Below are positions 35,587-45,313 of a stretch of 64,000 nt of DNA, one piece after another. This DNA comes from Archangium sp. GTDB taxonomy: Bacteria > Myxococcota > Myxococcia > Myxococcales > Myxococcaceae. A program made the translations under genes and the position numbers. The first letter of the stretch is position 1. Each line of letters begins with the position of its first letter. The stretch lies in assembly GCA_030681645.1 (NCBI GenBank), contig JAUXRX010000010.1:1-64000 (forward strand), given 5' to 3'. A model generated the notes under the pieces. It was given only the letters and a program-made list of their open reading frames with translations. It ran no database searches and was not told the origin of the DNA.

Positions 35587-36114
35587 ATGAGAATTCCGCT
35601 CCTGCTGGTGATGGTGGCTTCTTCCGTCGTGCTGGCCGATGAGCCGACCTGTTCGGTCACGCTTACCGACGCGGGGGATCAGAAGATCAACGTCATCAAG
35701 ATCGTCCGTGAATACACGTCGCTGGGCCTCAAGGACGCGAAGGAGCTGGTCGAAGCACCCAAGCCGAAGCTCATTCGCGACGGGCTGACGCGCACCGAGT
35801 GCGACGCGCTGGTGGCCGCGCTGACGGCGAAGGGCGCGAAGGCCGAGGCCCAGCAGAAGGGCGCGCACGGCCCGGCGCACCCGAAGGCCGTCGTGCCAGA
35901 CGCGACCTTCGACGTGAAGCTGGAGAGCTGGGGCGAGAGCAAGATCATGGTGATCAAGATCGTGCGAGACCGCACGGGCCTCGGGCTCGCCGACACGAAG
36001 AAGCTGGTGGAGTCGGCGCCGATCGTGGTGGTGAAGGGTCTCAGCCGCCCGCTCGCCGAGTCGATGCTGCACGACCTCACCGCCGTGGGCGCGAAGGCGA
36101 GCCTGCTGCCGTAA
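35587..36114 (+). CDS. Secreted protein with two ribosomal L7/L12 C-terminal-like domains
   Basis: A 175-residue protein: signal peptide [19 protein letters not shown], then two copies (about 22-90 and 106-174) of a domain that matches the ribosomal L7/L12 C-terminal fold. The first has [20 protein letters not shown] then ELVE, the second [20 protein letters not shown] then KLVE; both end in GAKA-x2. The KxxVIKxVRxxTGLGLxxAKxLVE pattern is the L7/L12 signature. Outside ribosomes the fold occurs in small proteins of unknown role. The export signal means it acts in the periplasm or outside the cell, not on the ribosome. Confidence 0.8.
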   Translation: MRIPLLLVMVASSVVLADEPTCSVTLTDAGDQKINVIKIVREYTSLGLKDAKELVEAPKPKLIRDGLTRTECDALVAALTAKGAKAEAQQKGAHGPAHPKAVVPDATFDVKLESWGESKIMVIKIVRDRTGLGLADTKKLVESAPIVVVKGLSRPLAESMLHDLTAVGAKASLLP

Positions 36115-36232
36115 TCCTCTCCCTGCGCAAGCGGGGAGAGGTCGGCCGCAGGCCGGGTGAGGGGCACACTTCCCTCCTCATTCGCCCCTCACCCCGGCCC
36201 TCTCCCCGCTTCGCAGGGAGAGGGAGTCCAGA
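36115..36232. repeat. REP-B inverted pair
   Basis: CTCTCCCTGCGCAAGCGGGG... opens the element and CCCCTCACCCCGGCCCTCTC then CCCGCTTCGCAGGGAGAGGGA closes it; the two halves are inverted copies (GGTGAGGGG / CCCCTCACC). It follows the L7/L12-like gene and runs into the broken antitoxin gene, probably acting as a bidirectional terminator-like hairpin. Confidence 0.82.
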
Positions 36233-36394
36233 GGTGGGATCCGGTCCACCTGTGCGAGCGCCTCGAGCGTGAGCTCATGCCGGGTCTGCTCGAGGGCGAG
36301 GTACTGCTCGAGTGCCGCCTTCATGATCCAGCCGCGCGTCGACCTCCTTCGCGAGGGCCGATGGGACGTGCGCGGTGACGACTCGGTGGGTCAT
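36231..36394 (-). pseudogene. Broken ribbon-helix-helix (ParD/CopG-like) antitoxin gene
   Basis: From the ATG at 36394 the frame reads MTHRVVTAHVPSALAKEVDA, then shifts; one base off, the sequence continues GWIMKAALEQYLALEQTRHE then LTLEALAQVD. Together these are the beginning and middle of a ribbon-helix-helix antitoxin, but the second helix (normally about ten residues ending in R-x-R/S) is missing and the frame is broken. The 3' end is replaced by REP-B sequence. No ParE-like toxin remains next to it. Confidence 0.7.
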
Positions 36395-36702
36395 GTTTCA
36401 TCAACCTCCATCAAGGTGATTTACATACGCCAGGTTGCTGGCAGGTGCTCGGCGCCACGGCCCTCAGTCGGGAGAAGGCCACCCGGCGCAGCGCGCTGCC
36501 CAGGCGGCCGCGGTGAGCTCACCTGACTCGAGCGCGTCGACCAGCTCCTAGGGAGTCTTCTCCGCGCACCAGGCGCAGCCCGCTGCCCGGAGTCTTCGGC
36601 GGCGATGCGCTCCAGCTCGGGCATGCGCTGGAGCAGGCCAGCGGGGTCGGACGGGCTCCTCCTTTGGGACTCTGTTGGCGCAGGGAGTACTAACCTGCCG
36701 TG
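36395..36702. other. 308-nt region with possible decayed coding sequence
   Basis: No intact gene seen. On the minus strand one frame reads ELVDALESGELTAAAWAARC then AGWPSPD to a stop, preceded in frame by a TAG, which looks like the tail of a decayed gene that I cannot identify. The end of the region should carry the promoter of the kinase gene at 36703 (CAGGGAG at 36681-36687 is a possible but distant ribosome site). Confidence 0.3.
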
Positions 36703-39063
36703 ATGGCGAAACAGCCGGCCACCGACACGCTCGCCTCGGGCGACACGCTGCTCGCCGAACGCTCCCCGTCCGAGGCGTCGCTCGCGCCGCTCCCCGAGGA
36801 GCGCTACCGGGTCGACGAGCAGGCCCACGACGCGTTGCTGGGCCGCGGGGGACAGGGGAGCGTGTGGCGTGCCCACGACAGCGTCCTCAACCGGGAGGTG
36901 GCCCTCAAGAAGATCCACGGAGACGTGGTGACCGACCCCTCCGTCGTCGCCGCGTTCCTCCGCGAGGCGCGCCTGACCGCGCGCCTGGAGCACCCGGGCA
37001 TCGTCCCGCTCTACGACGTGGGCCGCGGCGCCGACGGCGCGCTCTTCCTGGCGATGCGCCGGATCGAGGGAAAGAGCCTCGCCGACACCATCGCCTCCGC
37101 GGCCGGCCTCGATGGTCGCCTGGCGCTGGTTCCCGCCCTGGTGCGGGCCTGCCAGGCGGTGGCCTTCGCGCACGAGCGGGGCGTGGTGCACCGCGATCTG
37201 AAGCCGCAGAACATCATGCTCGGACGCTTCGGCGAGACCTACGTGCTCGATTGGGGCCTGGCGCTCCTGGAGAGCAGGGCCGGCGTCCCTCATGCCTCCG
37301 AGGTGGTGGGCACCCCGGCGTACATGAGCCCGGAGCAGGCGCAGGGGCAGCCCGCCGATGCCCGCAGTGACGTGTGGGGCCTGGGCGCGTGCCTCTATTC
37401 CCTGCTCACAGGCCAGGCGCCCATCAGCGGCCGCACCGTCCAGTCAGCCGTCGGCCACGCCGCCCAGGCGGAGGTGGGCCCGGTGCTGGCGCTCGAGCCC
37501 CTGGCGCCGCCCGACCTGGCGGTCATCTGCGAGAAGGCCCTCTCTCGCGAGCGCGCTCAGCGCTACGTCGACGCCAGCGCGCTCGCGGCCGACCTCGAGG
37601 CCTGGCTCGCCGGCCGCACCATCTCGGCCCGCACCTACAGCCGCACCGAGCTGCTGCGGCGCGCCCTGTTCGCCAACCGCAGGATGGTGAGCGTCGTCGC
37701 GCTCGGGCTCGCCGTGCTCGGCGGGGTCCTGGTGTTCGACGAAGTGCGCGTGCGTCAGGAACGCAACGAGGCGCGCACCTTCGTTCGAGAGCTCATCCGG
37801 GAGCTCCCGCAGCAGGTCGAGGCCTCGCACGCCAACGTCGCGTTGATCAACACGTTGACTGCCCGCACCCAGAAGTGGCTCGGCCGCACCGACCTCTCCG
37901 TGGAGGAGATGCAGGAGGCCTGCGTGGTGCTCTCCGCGCTGGCGTCCTTCAACGCGGACGTCTCGGACTGGGCGTCTGCCAGGACTCTCTACGCGCGGGC
38001 GAGCGAGCTGGGCCTCCAGGGCCTGGCGCTGCAGCCGGGCGACGTGCGCTTCGTCGCCTGTGAGGTCGACGCGAAGGCGGGCCTCGGCTACGCGGTGACG
38101 GAAGGGGGCGATCCCGCGGGGGCGCTCCCGCTCTACGAGGACGCCTGGCAACGCCTGCAGGCCTGGCGCGGCGAGTTGACACCCGAGCTGAGGCTGGCCC
38201 GGGCCGAGCTGGGCGTGCATTGGGGCAACTGGGCCTGGCAGCGCGACCCGCAGAAGGGGCGCCAGCTCTATCTCGACGCGGCGGAGACTGCGGCGCCGCT
38301 GCTCACCAGCCCTGACGTGCGGGTGAGGCACGCGGCGCTGACCGCCGGCAGCAACGCCCCCGCAGCGCTGCGGGCCCAGGGTCGGCTGCCGGAGGCCGTC
38401 GACCTCTCCAGGCGCTTCTACGAAGCGGCCGCGCCCGACTGCGCCAGCCGGACCCTGAACGGGCAGCGCGCCTGCATGCTGCCCCTGGCGAACTACGCGG
38501 CGGTGCTGGCCTGGGCCGAGCGGCCCGAAGCGGCGGCGATGCGGGAACGCGCGCTGGCGGTGGATGCCTTCATGTACACGCACGACGTCGACTCCACCTC
38601 GATGCTCCACGACTCGATGGCCCTTCACCTCGAGCTGGGCCTCTTCGCCGAGGCGACGCAGCGGGCGCGCCGGTTGCGGGAGAGCGAGTCCGCGCCCTGG
38701 GGGGTGGAGATGGGGCCCCTGGCGGCGGTGATGGCGGGGAACCTGGCGGAGGTGGACGCGTGGGAGCCGCTCCTCGGCCAGAGCCAGTCGGCAGGCCCCC
38801 TGGCGCTGGGACTGCGCGACGCGGCGCGGGGCCAGTATGCCGGGGCAGCTCGGCACCTCCGCGCGGTGAAGACGGAGCGCCTCTGGTACGACATCTCGTG
38901 GACGCCGCACCCGGCGCCGGCGCTGGAGCTGCCCGAGGCCGCCCGCCCCGCCTTCAGCCGCTTCCTGGGCGACTTCACCCGCGCCTACGGCACCGCCGAC
39001 ATGAAGGGGCTGGTCGAGAGCGTGGAGGGGTTGGCTGCGGCGCTCGAGGCGCTCGCCCGGTAG
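36703..39063 (+). CDS. Ser/Thr protein kinase with C-terminal TPR-like region
   Basis: A 786-residue kinase. The N-terminal kinase domain (about 45-310) has LGRGGQGSVWRA, VALKKI, HRDLKPQN and a DWG (in place of DFG) magnesium motif in VLDWGLALL, a variant common in kinases of Myxococcota and Planctomycetes. One membrane helix (about 333-350) is followed by a long helical region of TPR-like repeats (about 360-786). The ATG at 36703 is preferred over the overlapping GTG at 36700. It is a stand-alone gene, convergent with ettA (8 nt between stops). The catalytic set looks complete, so it is probably active. Confidence 0.9.
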   Translation: MAKQPATDTLASGDTLLAERSPSEASLAPLPEERYRVDEQAHDALLGRGGQGSVWRAHDSVLNREVALKKIHGDVVTDPSVVAAFLREARLTARLEHPGIVPLYDVGRGADGALFLAMRRIEGKSLADTIASAAGLDGRLALVPALVRACQAVAFAHERGVVHRDLKPQNIMLGRFGETYVLDWGLALLESRAGVPHASEVVGTPAYMSPEQAQGQPADARSDVWGLGACLYSLLTGQAPISGRTVQSAVGHAAQAEVGPVLALEPLAPPDLAVICEKALSRERAQRYVDASALAADLEAWLAGRTISARTYSRTELLRRALFANRRMVSVVALGLAVLGGVLVFDEVRVRQERNEARTFVRELIRELPQQVEASHANVALINTLTARTQKWLGRTDLSVEEMQEACVVLSALASFNADVSDWASARTLYARASELGLQGLALQPGDVRFVACEVDAKAGLGYAVTEGGDPAGALPLYEDAWQRLQAWRGELTPELRLARAELGVHWGNWAWQRDPQKGRQLYLDAAETAAPLLTSPDVRVRHAALTAGSNAPAALRAQGRLPEAVDLSRRFYEAAAPDCASRTLNGQRACMLPLANYAAVLAWAERPEAAAMRERALAVDAFMYTHDVDSTSMLHDSMALHLELGLFAEATQRARRLRESESAPWGVEMGPLAAVMAGNLAEVDAWEPLLGQSQSAGPLALGLRDAARGQYAGAARHLRAVKTERLWYDISWTPHPAPALELPEAARPAFSRFLGDFTRAYGTADMKGLVESVEGLAAALEALAR

Positions 39064-39071
39064 GTCGTTCG

Positions 39072-40748
<1,677 letters not shown>

Positions 40749-41367
40749 GTGGCCGCGTACCGCGTGAGGTGCACGGCTGCAACGCCGAAGCCGATCGCGG
40801 TACGCGGCCTCGAGGTGCGGAGTACAGACGGGCTCGCTCCGTGCGTCACCCGGGCATGCCACGCGGCACGTCACCGGTGCACGCGCTTCACCTGGCTTCG
40901 GGACGGTGAGGGGCAGGGGAGGGCCGGCCCCCTGCGGGGTCACTATGACGGGATGCAGGTCGGTCGCGCGCTGACCGACGTTCCGACAAGAAATCGCACC
41001 AGGTTGGTGCAGTCGCGGAGCGTTTTCGTGGCCGCAGCGTGCGCCGCCAGCCGGATTTCACCGGATTTCTTGTCGAGATGCAGGTCAACGGGCGATCGAC
41101 CTGCATTCCGTCATAGGAGCCCTCGAGCCGGCCCGCGGAGCCAGCGGTGGCTTCGCCACACCGGGTCGAAGCCACGTGTACCTGAGTCACGCGCGCGAGC
41201 AGAGAGGCCCGCCCAGCGGAGCCAGCACCGCGCCAATCCGACAGACACCGCGCACCATCGAGGCCAGTTCACAGGGCAGCTCGACTCCGCGGTAGGAAAG
41301 TCCGCCTCGCGTTCGACTGACACTCACCGGGTTCTCAGCGGAGGCTGTCAGCGTATACGTCCGCGCC
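40749..41367. other. 619-nt intergenic region
   Basis: Between divergent ettA and the beta-propeller gene. Its main content is the 174-bp imperfect palindrome at 40943-41116. I see no believable protein gene: frames on both strands are short and show no coding bias. Promoters for ettA and for the 41368 gene should lie at the two edges. Confidence 0.5.
40943..41116. repeat. 174-bp imperfect palindrome (MITE-like or structured RNA)
   Basis: A 53-nt left arm (40943-40995, CTATGACGGGATGCAGGTCG... to CGACAAGAAATC) matches the reverse complement of the right arm (41064-41116) at about 44 of 53 positions. The ends CTATGACGG/CCGTCATAG are exact. The 68-nt loop holds a further hairpin GCACCA-GGT-TGGTGC (40996-41010) and a direct repeat CCGGATTTC. 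Mismatches in the arms are spread through the middle. The shape suits a miniature inverted-repeat element or a long structured transcript. Confidence 0.8.
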
Positions 41368-42858
41368 ATGCTGCTCCTCACCCTCGTCGCGCTCTGCGCC
41401 GTCCCGGCCGTCCCCACCCTCACTGCGCAGGCACTGACCGAGCGGGCGGCCGCCACGCAGCGCGCGCTGCAGCAGACGGGCGCTCGCTGGACGATGCGAC
41501 GCGTGCTGGGCAAGGCCGCGGACCTCGGCGTGCGGGTGACCCGGTTCGGCAAGGACACTCACTGGGAGCTGCTCGTCATCGAGGGTGGAAAGGTGAGCGT
41601 CCTGCGGACCATCACCGAGCTCGGCGACGTCCACGTCAGCCGCCGCCCGGGGAAACCGCCCGAGGTGACCCGCCCGTGGGAAGAGGTCCTCGACCCGCAA
41701 TGGATGGTGCTGATCAGCCGCACCGCGCCCGGCTTCTTCCGAGCGACGGGCGACGAGCAGCTCCTGAGCGACGACGGCAAGGTGAGCCGGTGGCGTTCCC
41801 GGGTGTCAGACACCTGGGTCAGCGCGCGCGAGAAGCTCGGTGCCTCGCTCGGTGGCGCGCTTGATGGGGGGCTGCCCGGCGCAGAGGCGGTCGCGCAGGG
41901 GGTCGCGGTGAGCGTCGACGACGCGACCGGCTTCGTCCTTCACGCTGAGGTCGATGAGGCGCGCGGCACCTTCTTCTCGGACTTCGAGTTGCTTCGCGAG
42001 CGGCCCGCGGTCTTCGGGGAAGCGGTCGCCAAGCCACCTCCCGCCATCTCCGCCGAGTGGATGAAGGACGCCATGGCCTGGGGCTGGGTCCCCGGCTGGC
42101 GGCCCGGCGGACCGGAAGGGGAGGCCGACACGGTGTTGCTGCGCGAAGACGCGCACGAGCTCCGCCGCCTGCCGAACGCGCTGGGCCCGTCCTTTCAGGT
42201 GACGTTCCTCTCCCCCACGAAGGCCGTCACCATCACGCCGGACCTGCGCGGCAGCTTCTTGCCCGTCTTCGTGGACCTCGAGACCGGCGAGAGTCGTTGG
42301 CTGGGTGAGTGGGAGCCGGGGACGATCTGCCTCTTCCCGCATGCCTCGCCCGACGGCCGCCAGGTGAGTCTTCACGTCAACGGCAAGAGCCTCAAGAACC
42401 AGCTCGTGGTGATGGACGTCACGACCGGCTCGCTTCGGGAGATCGGCGCCGAGGCGGATCAGGCCTTCTCCTCGTGGCTCTCTCCCACCTCGTTTCTGCT
42501 GATGCGCAGGGAGAAGTCTGGGCCGCGCGTCGTGCGCCTCGACCTCGACGGCAAGGAGACGCTGGTGCGCGCCGGGGCGACTTCGCCGCTCCCGCTCGGA
42601 AACGGAAAGCGCATCCTCTTTCGCGATGACGCGACCCGGGAGTGGCGCACGCGCGACCTCGCCGGCAAGACCGAGCGACGGGTGGGTGACGGGCTCGTTC
42701 GCGCCTTCGACCCCGCGGCCAACAAGGATGGGACGCTCCTCGTCTTCCTCGAGGCGGCTCCGGAGATCGTTCGGCACTACGTCAATCTCGAGACCGGCGA
42801 GATCATCCGCGCGGATGCCCCCATCTCAGGCCGCTGGGCGACCCCCGTGTTTCCCTGA
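41368..42858 (+). CDS. Secreted beta-propeller-like protein
   Basis: A 496-residue protein with a signal peptide (MLLLTLVALCAVPAVPTLTA). The N-terminal about 200 residues are mixed; residues about 240-495 contain repeating blades of TolB/WD40 type, e.g. CLFPHASPDGRQVSLHVNG, SSWLSPTSFLLMRRE and RAFDPAANKDGTLLVFLEAA, with the usual S/P-D-G turn. It probably acts in the periplasm or is secreted, in protein or substrate binding. No enzymatic motif was found. It stands alone, with the 113-residue hypothetical gene converging on it. Confidence 0.75.
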   Translation: MLLLTLVALCAVPAVPTLTAQALTERAAATQRALQQTGARWTMRRVLGKAADLGVRVTRFGKDTHWELLVIEGGKVSVLRTITELGDVHVSRRPGKPPEVTRPWEEVLDPQWMVLISRTAPGFFRATGDEQLLSDDGKVSRWRSRVSDTWVSAREKLGASLGGALDGGLPGAEAVAQGVAVSVDDATGFVLHAEVDEARGTFFSDFELLRERPAVFGEAVAKPPPAISAEWMKDAMAWGWVPGWRPGGPEGEADTVLLREDAHELRRLPNALGPSFQVTFLSPTKAVTITPDLRGSFLPVFVDLETGESRWLGEWEPGTICLFPHASPDGRQVSLHVNGKSLKNQLVVMDVTTGSLREIGAEADQAFSSWLSPTSFLLMRREKSGPRVVRLDLDGKETLVRAGATSPLPLGNGKRILFRDDATREWRTRDLAGKTERRVGDGLVRAFDPAANKDGTLLVFLEAAPEIVRHYVNLETGEIIRADAPISGRWATPVFP

Positions 42859-42866
42859 GGTGAGGT

Positions 42867-43208
42867 TCAGCGGGTCGAGTCGGTCGAGTCCATGCCGAAG
42901 CTCAGCCCGTACGCCGGCTCGCGGTTGGCGGGGGTCAGCTTCTTCGCCTCGACCGCGAAGGCCAGGCACTCCCGCGCGCGGGCGAGCGCACGTTCGGCCT
43001 CACGCAGCGCGACGCAGGCCTGCTCGGCCGCGCTGTCGGTCGCACCCTCGAGGGAGAGCGCTGCATCGGCGAGCGCGTGCGAGGTCGAGTCGATGACCGT
43101 GGTGGCGCGGAAGCACGTGCGCGCGCGCACCAGGTAGTGCTGCCAGCGGCCGGGAGCAGCGGGGGGCGTCTTCGTCTTCGGGGACTGGCTCTGGGTGAAG
43201 TGCGTCAT
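42867..43208 (-). CDS. Small helical hypothetical protein
   Basis: A 113-residue protein if started at the ATG at 43208 (MTHFTQSQSPKTKTPPAAPG). It has an Ala/Arg/Glu-rich pair of amphipathic helices (ALADAALSLEGATDSAAEQA, ALREAERALARARECLAFAV), which resembles a four-helix up-down bundle protein; the N-terminal 20 residues look disordered. The frame extends 25 codons upstream, but those residues look non-coding. No family was recognised. It converges on the beta-propeller gene. Confidence 0.55.
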   Translation of the reverse strand: MTHFTQSQSPKTKTPPAAPGRWQHYLVRARTCFRATTVIDSTSHALADAALSLEGATDSAAEQACVALREAERALARARECLAFAVEAKKLTPANREPAYGLSFGMDSTDSTR

Positions 43209-43297
43209 GGGGAACACACTGCCAGAGGGGACTGACATTCGACCTGAACAGGCGTACCCTTCTCGGCCTGAAACACTAGTCAAAACAAGCGCTTACG

Positions 43298-43909
43298 TCA
43301 GTTCTTGAGCCTTCTTCTACTGGCGCTGACGCCGTGCAGAGAGAAGTCGACGAGCGACCGCAGCCAGCGCTTCGAGAGCGGCGCGTGCTCCAGCATCGCC
43401 CGGTGAATGACCGCCCCCACCAACGCCCCGAGCACCAGCTGGCCGTTCACGCCGACGCGCCACTCTCCGCGCGCCTTCGCCCTGGCGATCATCGCGCGCA
43501 CCGGGCTCCTGGCCTGGTCCTCGAGCTTCCTCGCCGCGAGCGCCGCCACGCTCGAGGCTGACGACTCCGCCATCGCCGCGCGAAGCACCGCCCGGCCCAG
43601 GGGCTGGCCGAGCAGCGCCGCCACCGGCTCGAGCAGGCCGAGCAGATCGCCCTCGAGCGACCCCGTGTCCGGCACCTGGGCCGCCATGCCCTCCAGCACG
43701 CCCTCGAGCGCCGCAGCGACCAGCGCCTCGCGCGTGGGCCAGCGGCGGTACACGCTGGTCTTGTTCACCTTCGCCGAGCGGGCGATGCGCTCCACGCTCA
43801 AGCCCTCGAGGCCCGAGGTGGCCAGCTCCTCGAGGGTGCGGGTCAGCACCGCCTCCACGATGGGCGCGCCCCGGGCGCGGCCTGCGTCACGTCTCTTCTT
43901 TCTTCTCAC
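43298..43909 (-). CDS. TetR-family transcriptional repressor
   Basis: A 203-residue regulator started at the GTG at 43909; a TTG at 43945 would extend it through the operator. The N-terminal helix-turn-helix is visible as TLEELATSGLEGLSVERIAR then SAKVNKTSVYRRWPTREALV, the classic TetR pattern ending in YRRWPTKxxL. The C-terminal ligand domain ends near LHGVSASRRRLKN. It lies divergent to a glycosyltransferase gene, with a perfect inverted repeat between them, so it probably represses both in response to a small hydrophobic ligand. Confidence 0.92.
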   Translation of the reverse strand: MRRKKRRDAGRARGAPIVEAVLTRTLEELATSGLEGLSVERIARSAKVNKTSVYRRWPTREALVAAALEGVLEGMAAQVPDTGSLEGDLLGLLEPVAALLGQPLGRAVLRAAMAESSASSVAALAARKLEDQARSPVRAMIARAKARGEWRVGVNGQLVLGALVGAVIHRAMLEHAPLSKRWLRSLVDFSLHGVSASRRRLKN

Positions 43910-43925
43910 CCGTCCATCGTGGATG

Positions 43926-43946
43926 ATTGCAACCGCAAGTTGCAAT
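43926..43946. promoter_or_regulatory. Probable TetR operator, perfect 8-5-8 palindrome
   Basis: ATTGCAAC-CGCAA-GTTGCAAT, a perfect inverted repeat, sits in the 50-nt gap between the TetR gene (GTG 43909) and the glycosyltransferase gene (ATG 43960). It is AT-rich against a very GC-rich background. Position and symmetry fit an operator controlling both genes. Confidence 0.7.
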
Positions 43947-43959
43947 GGCAGAATGAACC

Positions 43960-45264
43960 ATGCGCATCGCCGTCCTCTCCCTCGACACCCGCGGCGGAAT
44001 CCAGCCGTACATCGCGCTGAGCCTGGGCTTGAAGCAGGCGGGCCATGACGTGCGCATGGTCGCGCCCGCCGACTTCAAGGCGATGATCGAGAAGTGGGGT
44101 CTCCCCGTCTTCACCACCAGCGGCAACATGGAAGAGACGCTGCGCAACCTCTCTGCCGGCGCCGCCGAGAAGGGCCGCCTGGCGAGCATGCGCTACGCGA
44201 AGCAGGAGACGGGCAAGCGCATCTCGCAGTGGACGCGGGAGATCCTCGCCGCCTGCGAGGGCGTCGAGCTGATGACCGGCGGCGTGGGGGGAATGGTCGG
44301 CGGCGAGTCGGTGGCCGAGAAGCTGGGCGTGCCCTTCGTACAGACGCACCTGCAGCCCATCGGCGCGCCGACGACCGCCTTCCCTGGAGTCCTGCTCCCC
44401 GGCGTGCCGGCCTGGCTCGGTGGGGTGGGGCGGCGCGTCAGCCACGCGCTCTCGGAGTTCGCCATCTGGGCGCCGTTCTCGGGTGCGATGGCGCAGGCCC
44501 GGAAGGACGTCCTCCACCTCCCCGCGCGCAAGCGCCCGGTGGGCAGAGACCTCCCCGTGCTCTACGGCTTCAGCGAGCACGTCATCCCCCATCCGCCCGA
44601 GTGGGGTGCGAACAGGCACATCACCGGGTACTGGAATCTCCCCGCCGGGCCCGACTGGAAGCCGCCGCCCGCGCTCGAGGCGTTCCTCGCCGCCGGGCCC
44701 CCGCCGGTGTGCATCGGCTTCGGCAGCATGGCCAGCGAAGACCCCGCGGCGCTGTCGGCGCTGGTGCTCGAGGCGGTGCGCCTGGCGGGCGTCAGGGCGG
44801 TGCTGCTCTCGGGCTGGGGCGGCTTGAAGGAGGTCGCGCGCGATGACGTCTTCGCCACCCATGAGGCGCCGCATGACTGGCTCTACCCACGCATGGCGGC
44901 GGTGGTGCATCACGGCGGTGCGGGCACGACGGGTGCGGCCCTGCGAGCGGGCGTGCCCGCTGTCGTGGTGCCCTTCACCATGGACCAGCCGTTCTGGGGC
45001 TCTCGCGTCGCCGCGCTCGGCGTCGGGCCGACTCCGATTCCGCGCAGCAAGTTGAGCGTCGAGCGGCTGAGTGAAGCGCTGCGAACGACCGTGGCTGATC
45101 AGGCGATGCGGGAGCGCGCCGCTGCGCTGGGGCAGAAGCTTCGCGCGGAGGACGGTGTCGCTCGCGCGGTCGACGTTTTCGAGCGTCTTCTTGCCCTCTC
45201 CCCGACCCTCTTCTCCCCTCGAGGCGCGAGTTCGCCTTCCCCCTCGGGGACAGGGAGAGACTGA
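43960..45264 (+). CDS. GT1-family (UGT-like) glycosyltransferase
   Basis: A 434-residue GT-B glycosyltransferase of the sterol/macrolide glucosyltransferase type. The N-terminus MRIAVLSLDTRGGIQPYIAL has the G-x-P loop; in the C-terminal half VCIGFGSMAS and the donor-binding AAVVHHGGAGTTGAALRAGV then PAVVVPFTMDQPFWG are diagnostic. It should transfer a sugar from a UDP- or dTDP-sugar to a hydrophobic acceptor (sterol, antibiotic or lipid). Together with the TetR repressor it suggests inducible detoxification or metabolite decoration. Its last about 22 codons lie in a REP-B element, giving a Ser/Pro-rich tail, so the native stop was probably replaced. Confidence 0.92.
   Translation: MRIAVLSLDTRGGIQPYIALSLGLKQAGHDVRMVAPADFKAMIEKWGLPVFTTSGNMEETLRNLSAGAAEKGRLASMRYAKQETGKRISQWTREILAACEGVELMTGGVGGMVGGESVAEKLGVPFVQTHLQPIGAPTTAFPGVLLPGVPAWLGGVGRRVSHALSEFAIWAPFSGAMAQARKDVLHLPARKRPVGRDLPVLYGFSEHVIPHPPEWGANRHITGYWNLPAGPDWKPPPALEAFLAAGPPPVCIGFGSMASEDPAALSALVLEAVRLAGVRAVLLSGWGGLKEVARDDVFATHEAPHDWLYPRMAAVVHHGGAGTTGAALRAGVPAVVVPFTMDQPFWGSRVAALGVGPTPIPRSKLSVERLSEALRTTVADQAMRERAAALGQKLRAEDGVARAVDVFERLLALSPTLFSPRGASSPSPSGTGRD
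45194..45263. repeat. REP-B element forming the 3' end of the glycosyltransferase gene
   Basis: CCTCTCCCCGACCCTCTTCT ... CCCCCTCGGGGACAGGGAGA: a diverged REP-B pair whose sequence is translated as the last residues (SPTLFSPRGASSPSPSGTG) of the glycosyltransferase. Confidence 0.7.
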
Positions 45265-45313
45265 TACAGTGCCCGCGTCCGGCCGGCTTCCTGTCGCGAA
45301 AGCGCCCACACTC

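Noticed and set aside
35440..36072. Minus-strand frame antisense to the L7/L12-like gene
   Set aside because: Composition is that of an antisense shadow; the plus strand has a signal peptide and two clear domains.
43909..43945. TTG at 43945 as the TetR start
   Set aside because: It would place the operator palindrome inside the coding region; the GTG at 43909 gives the usual KKR-rich TetR N-terminus.
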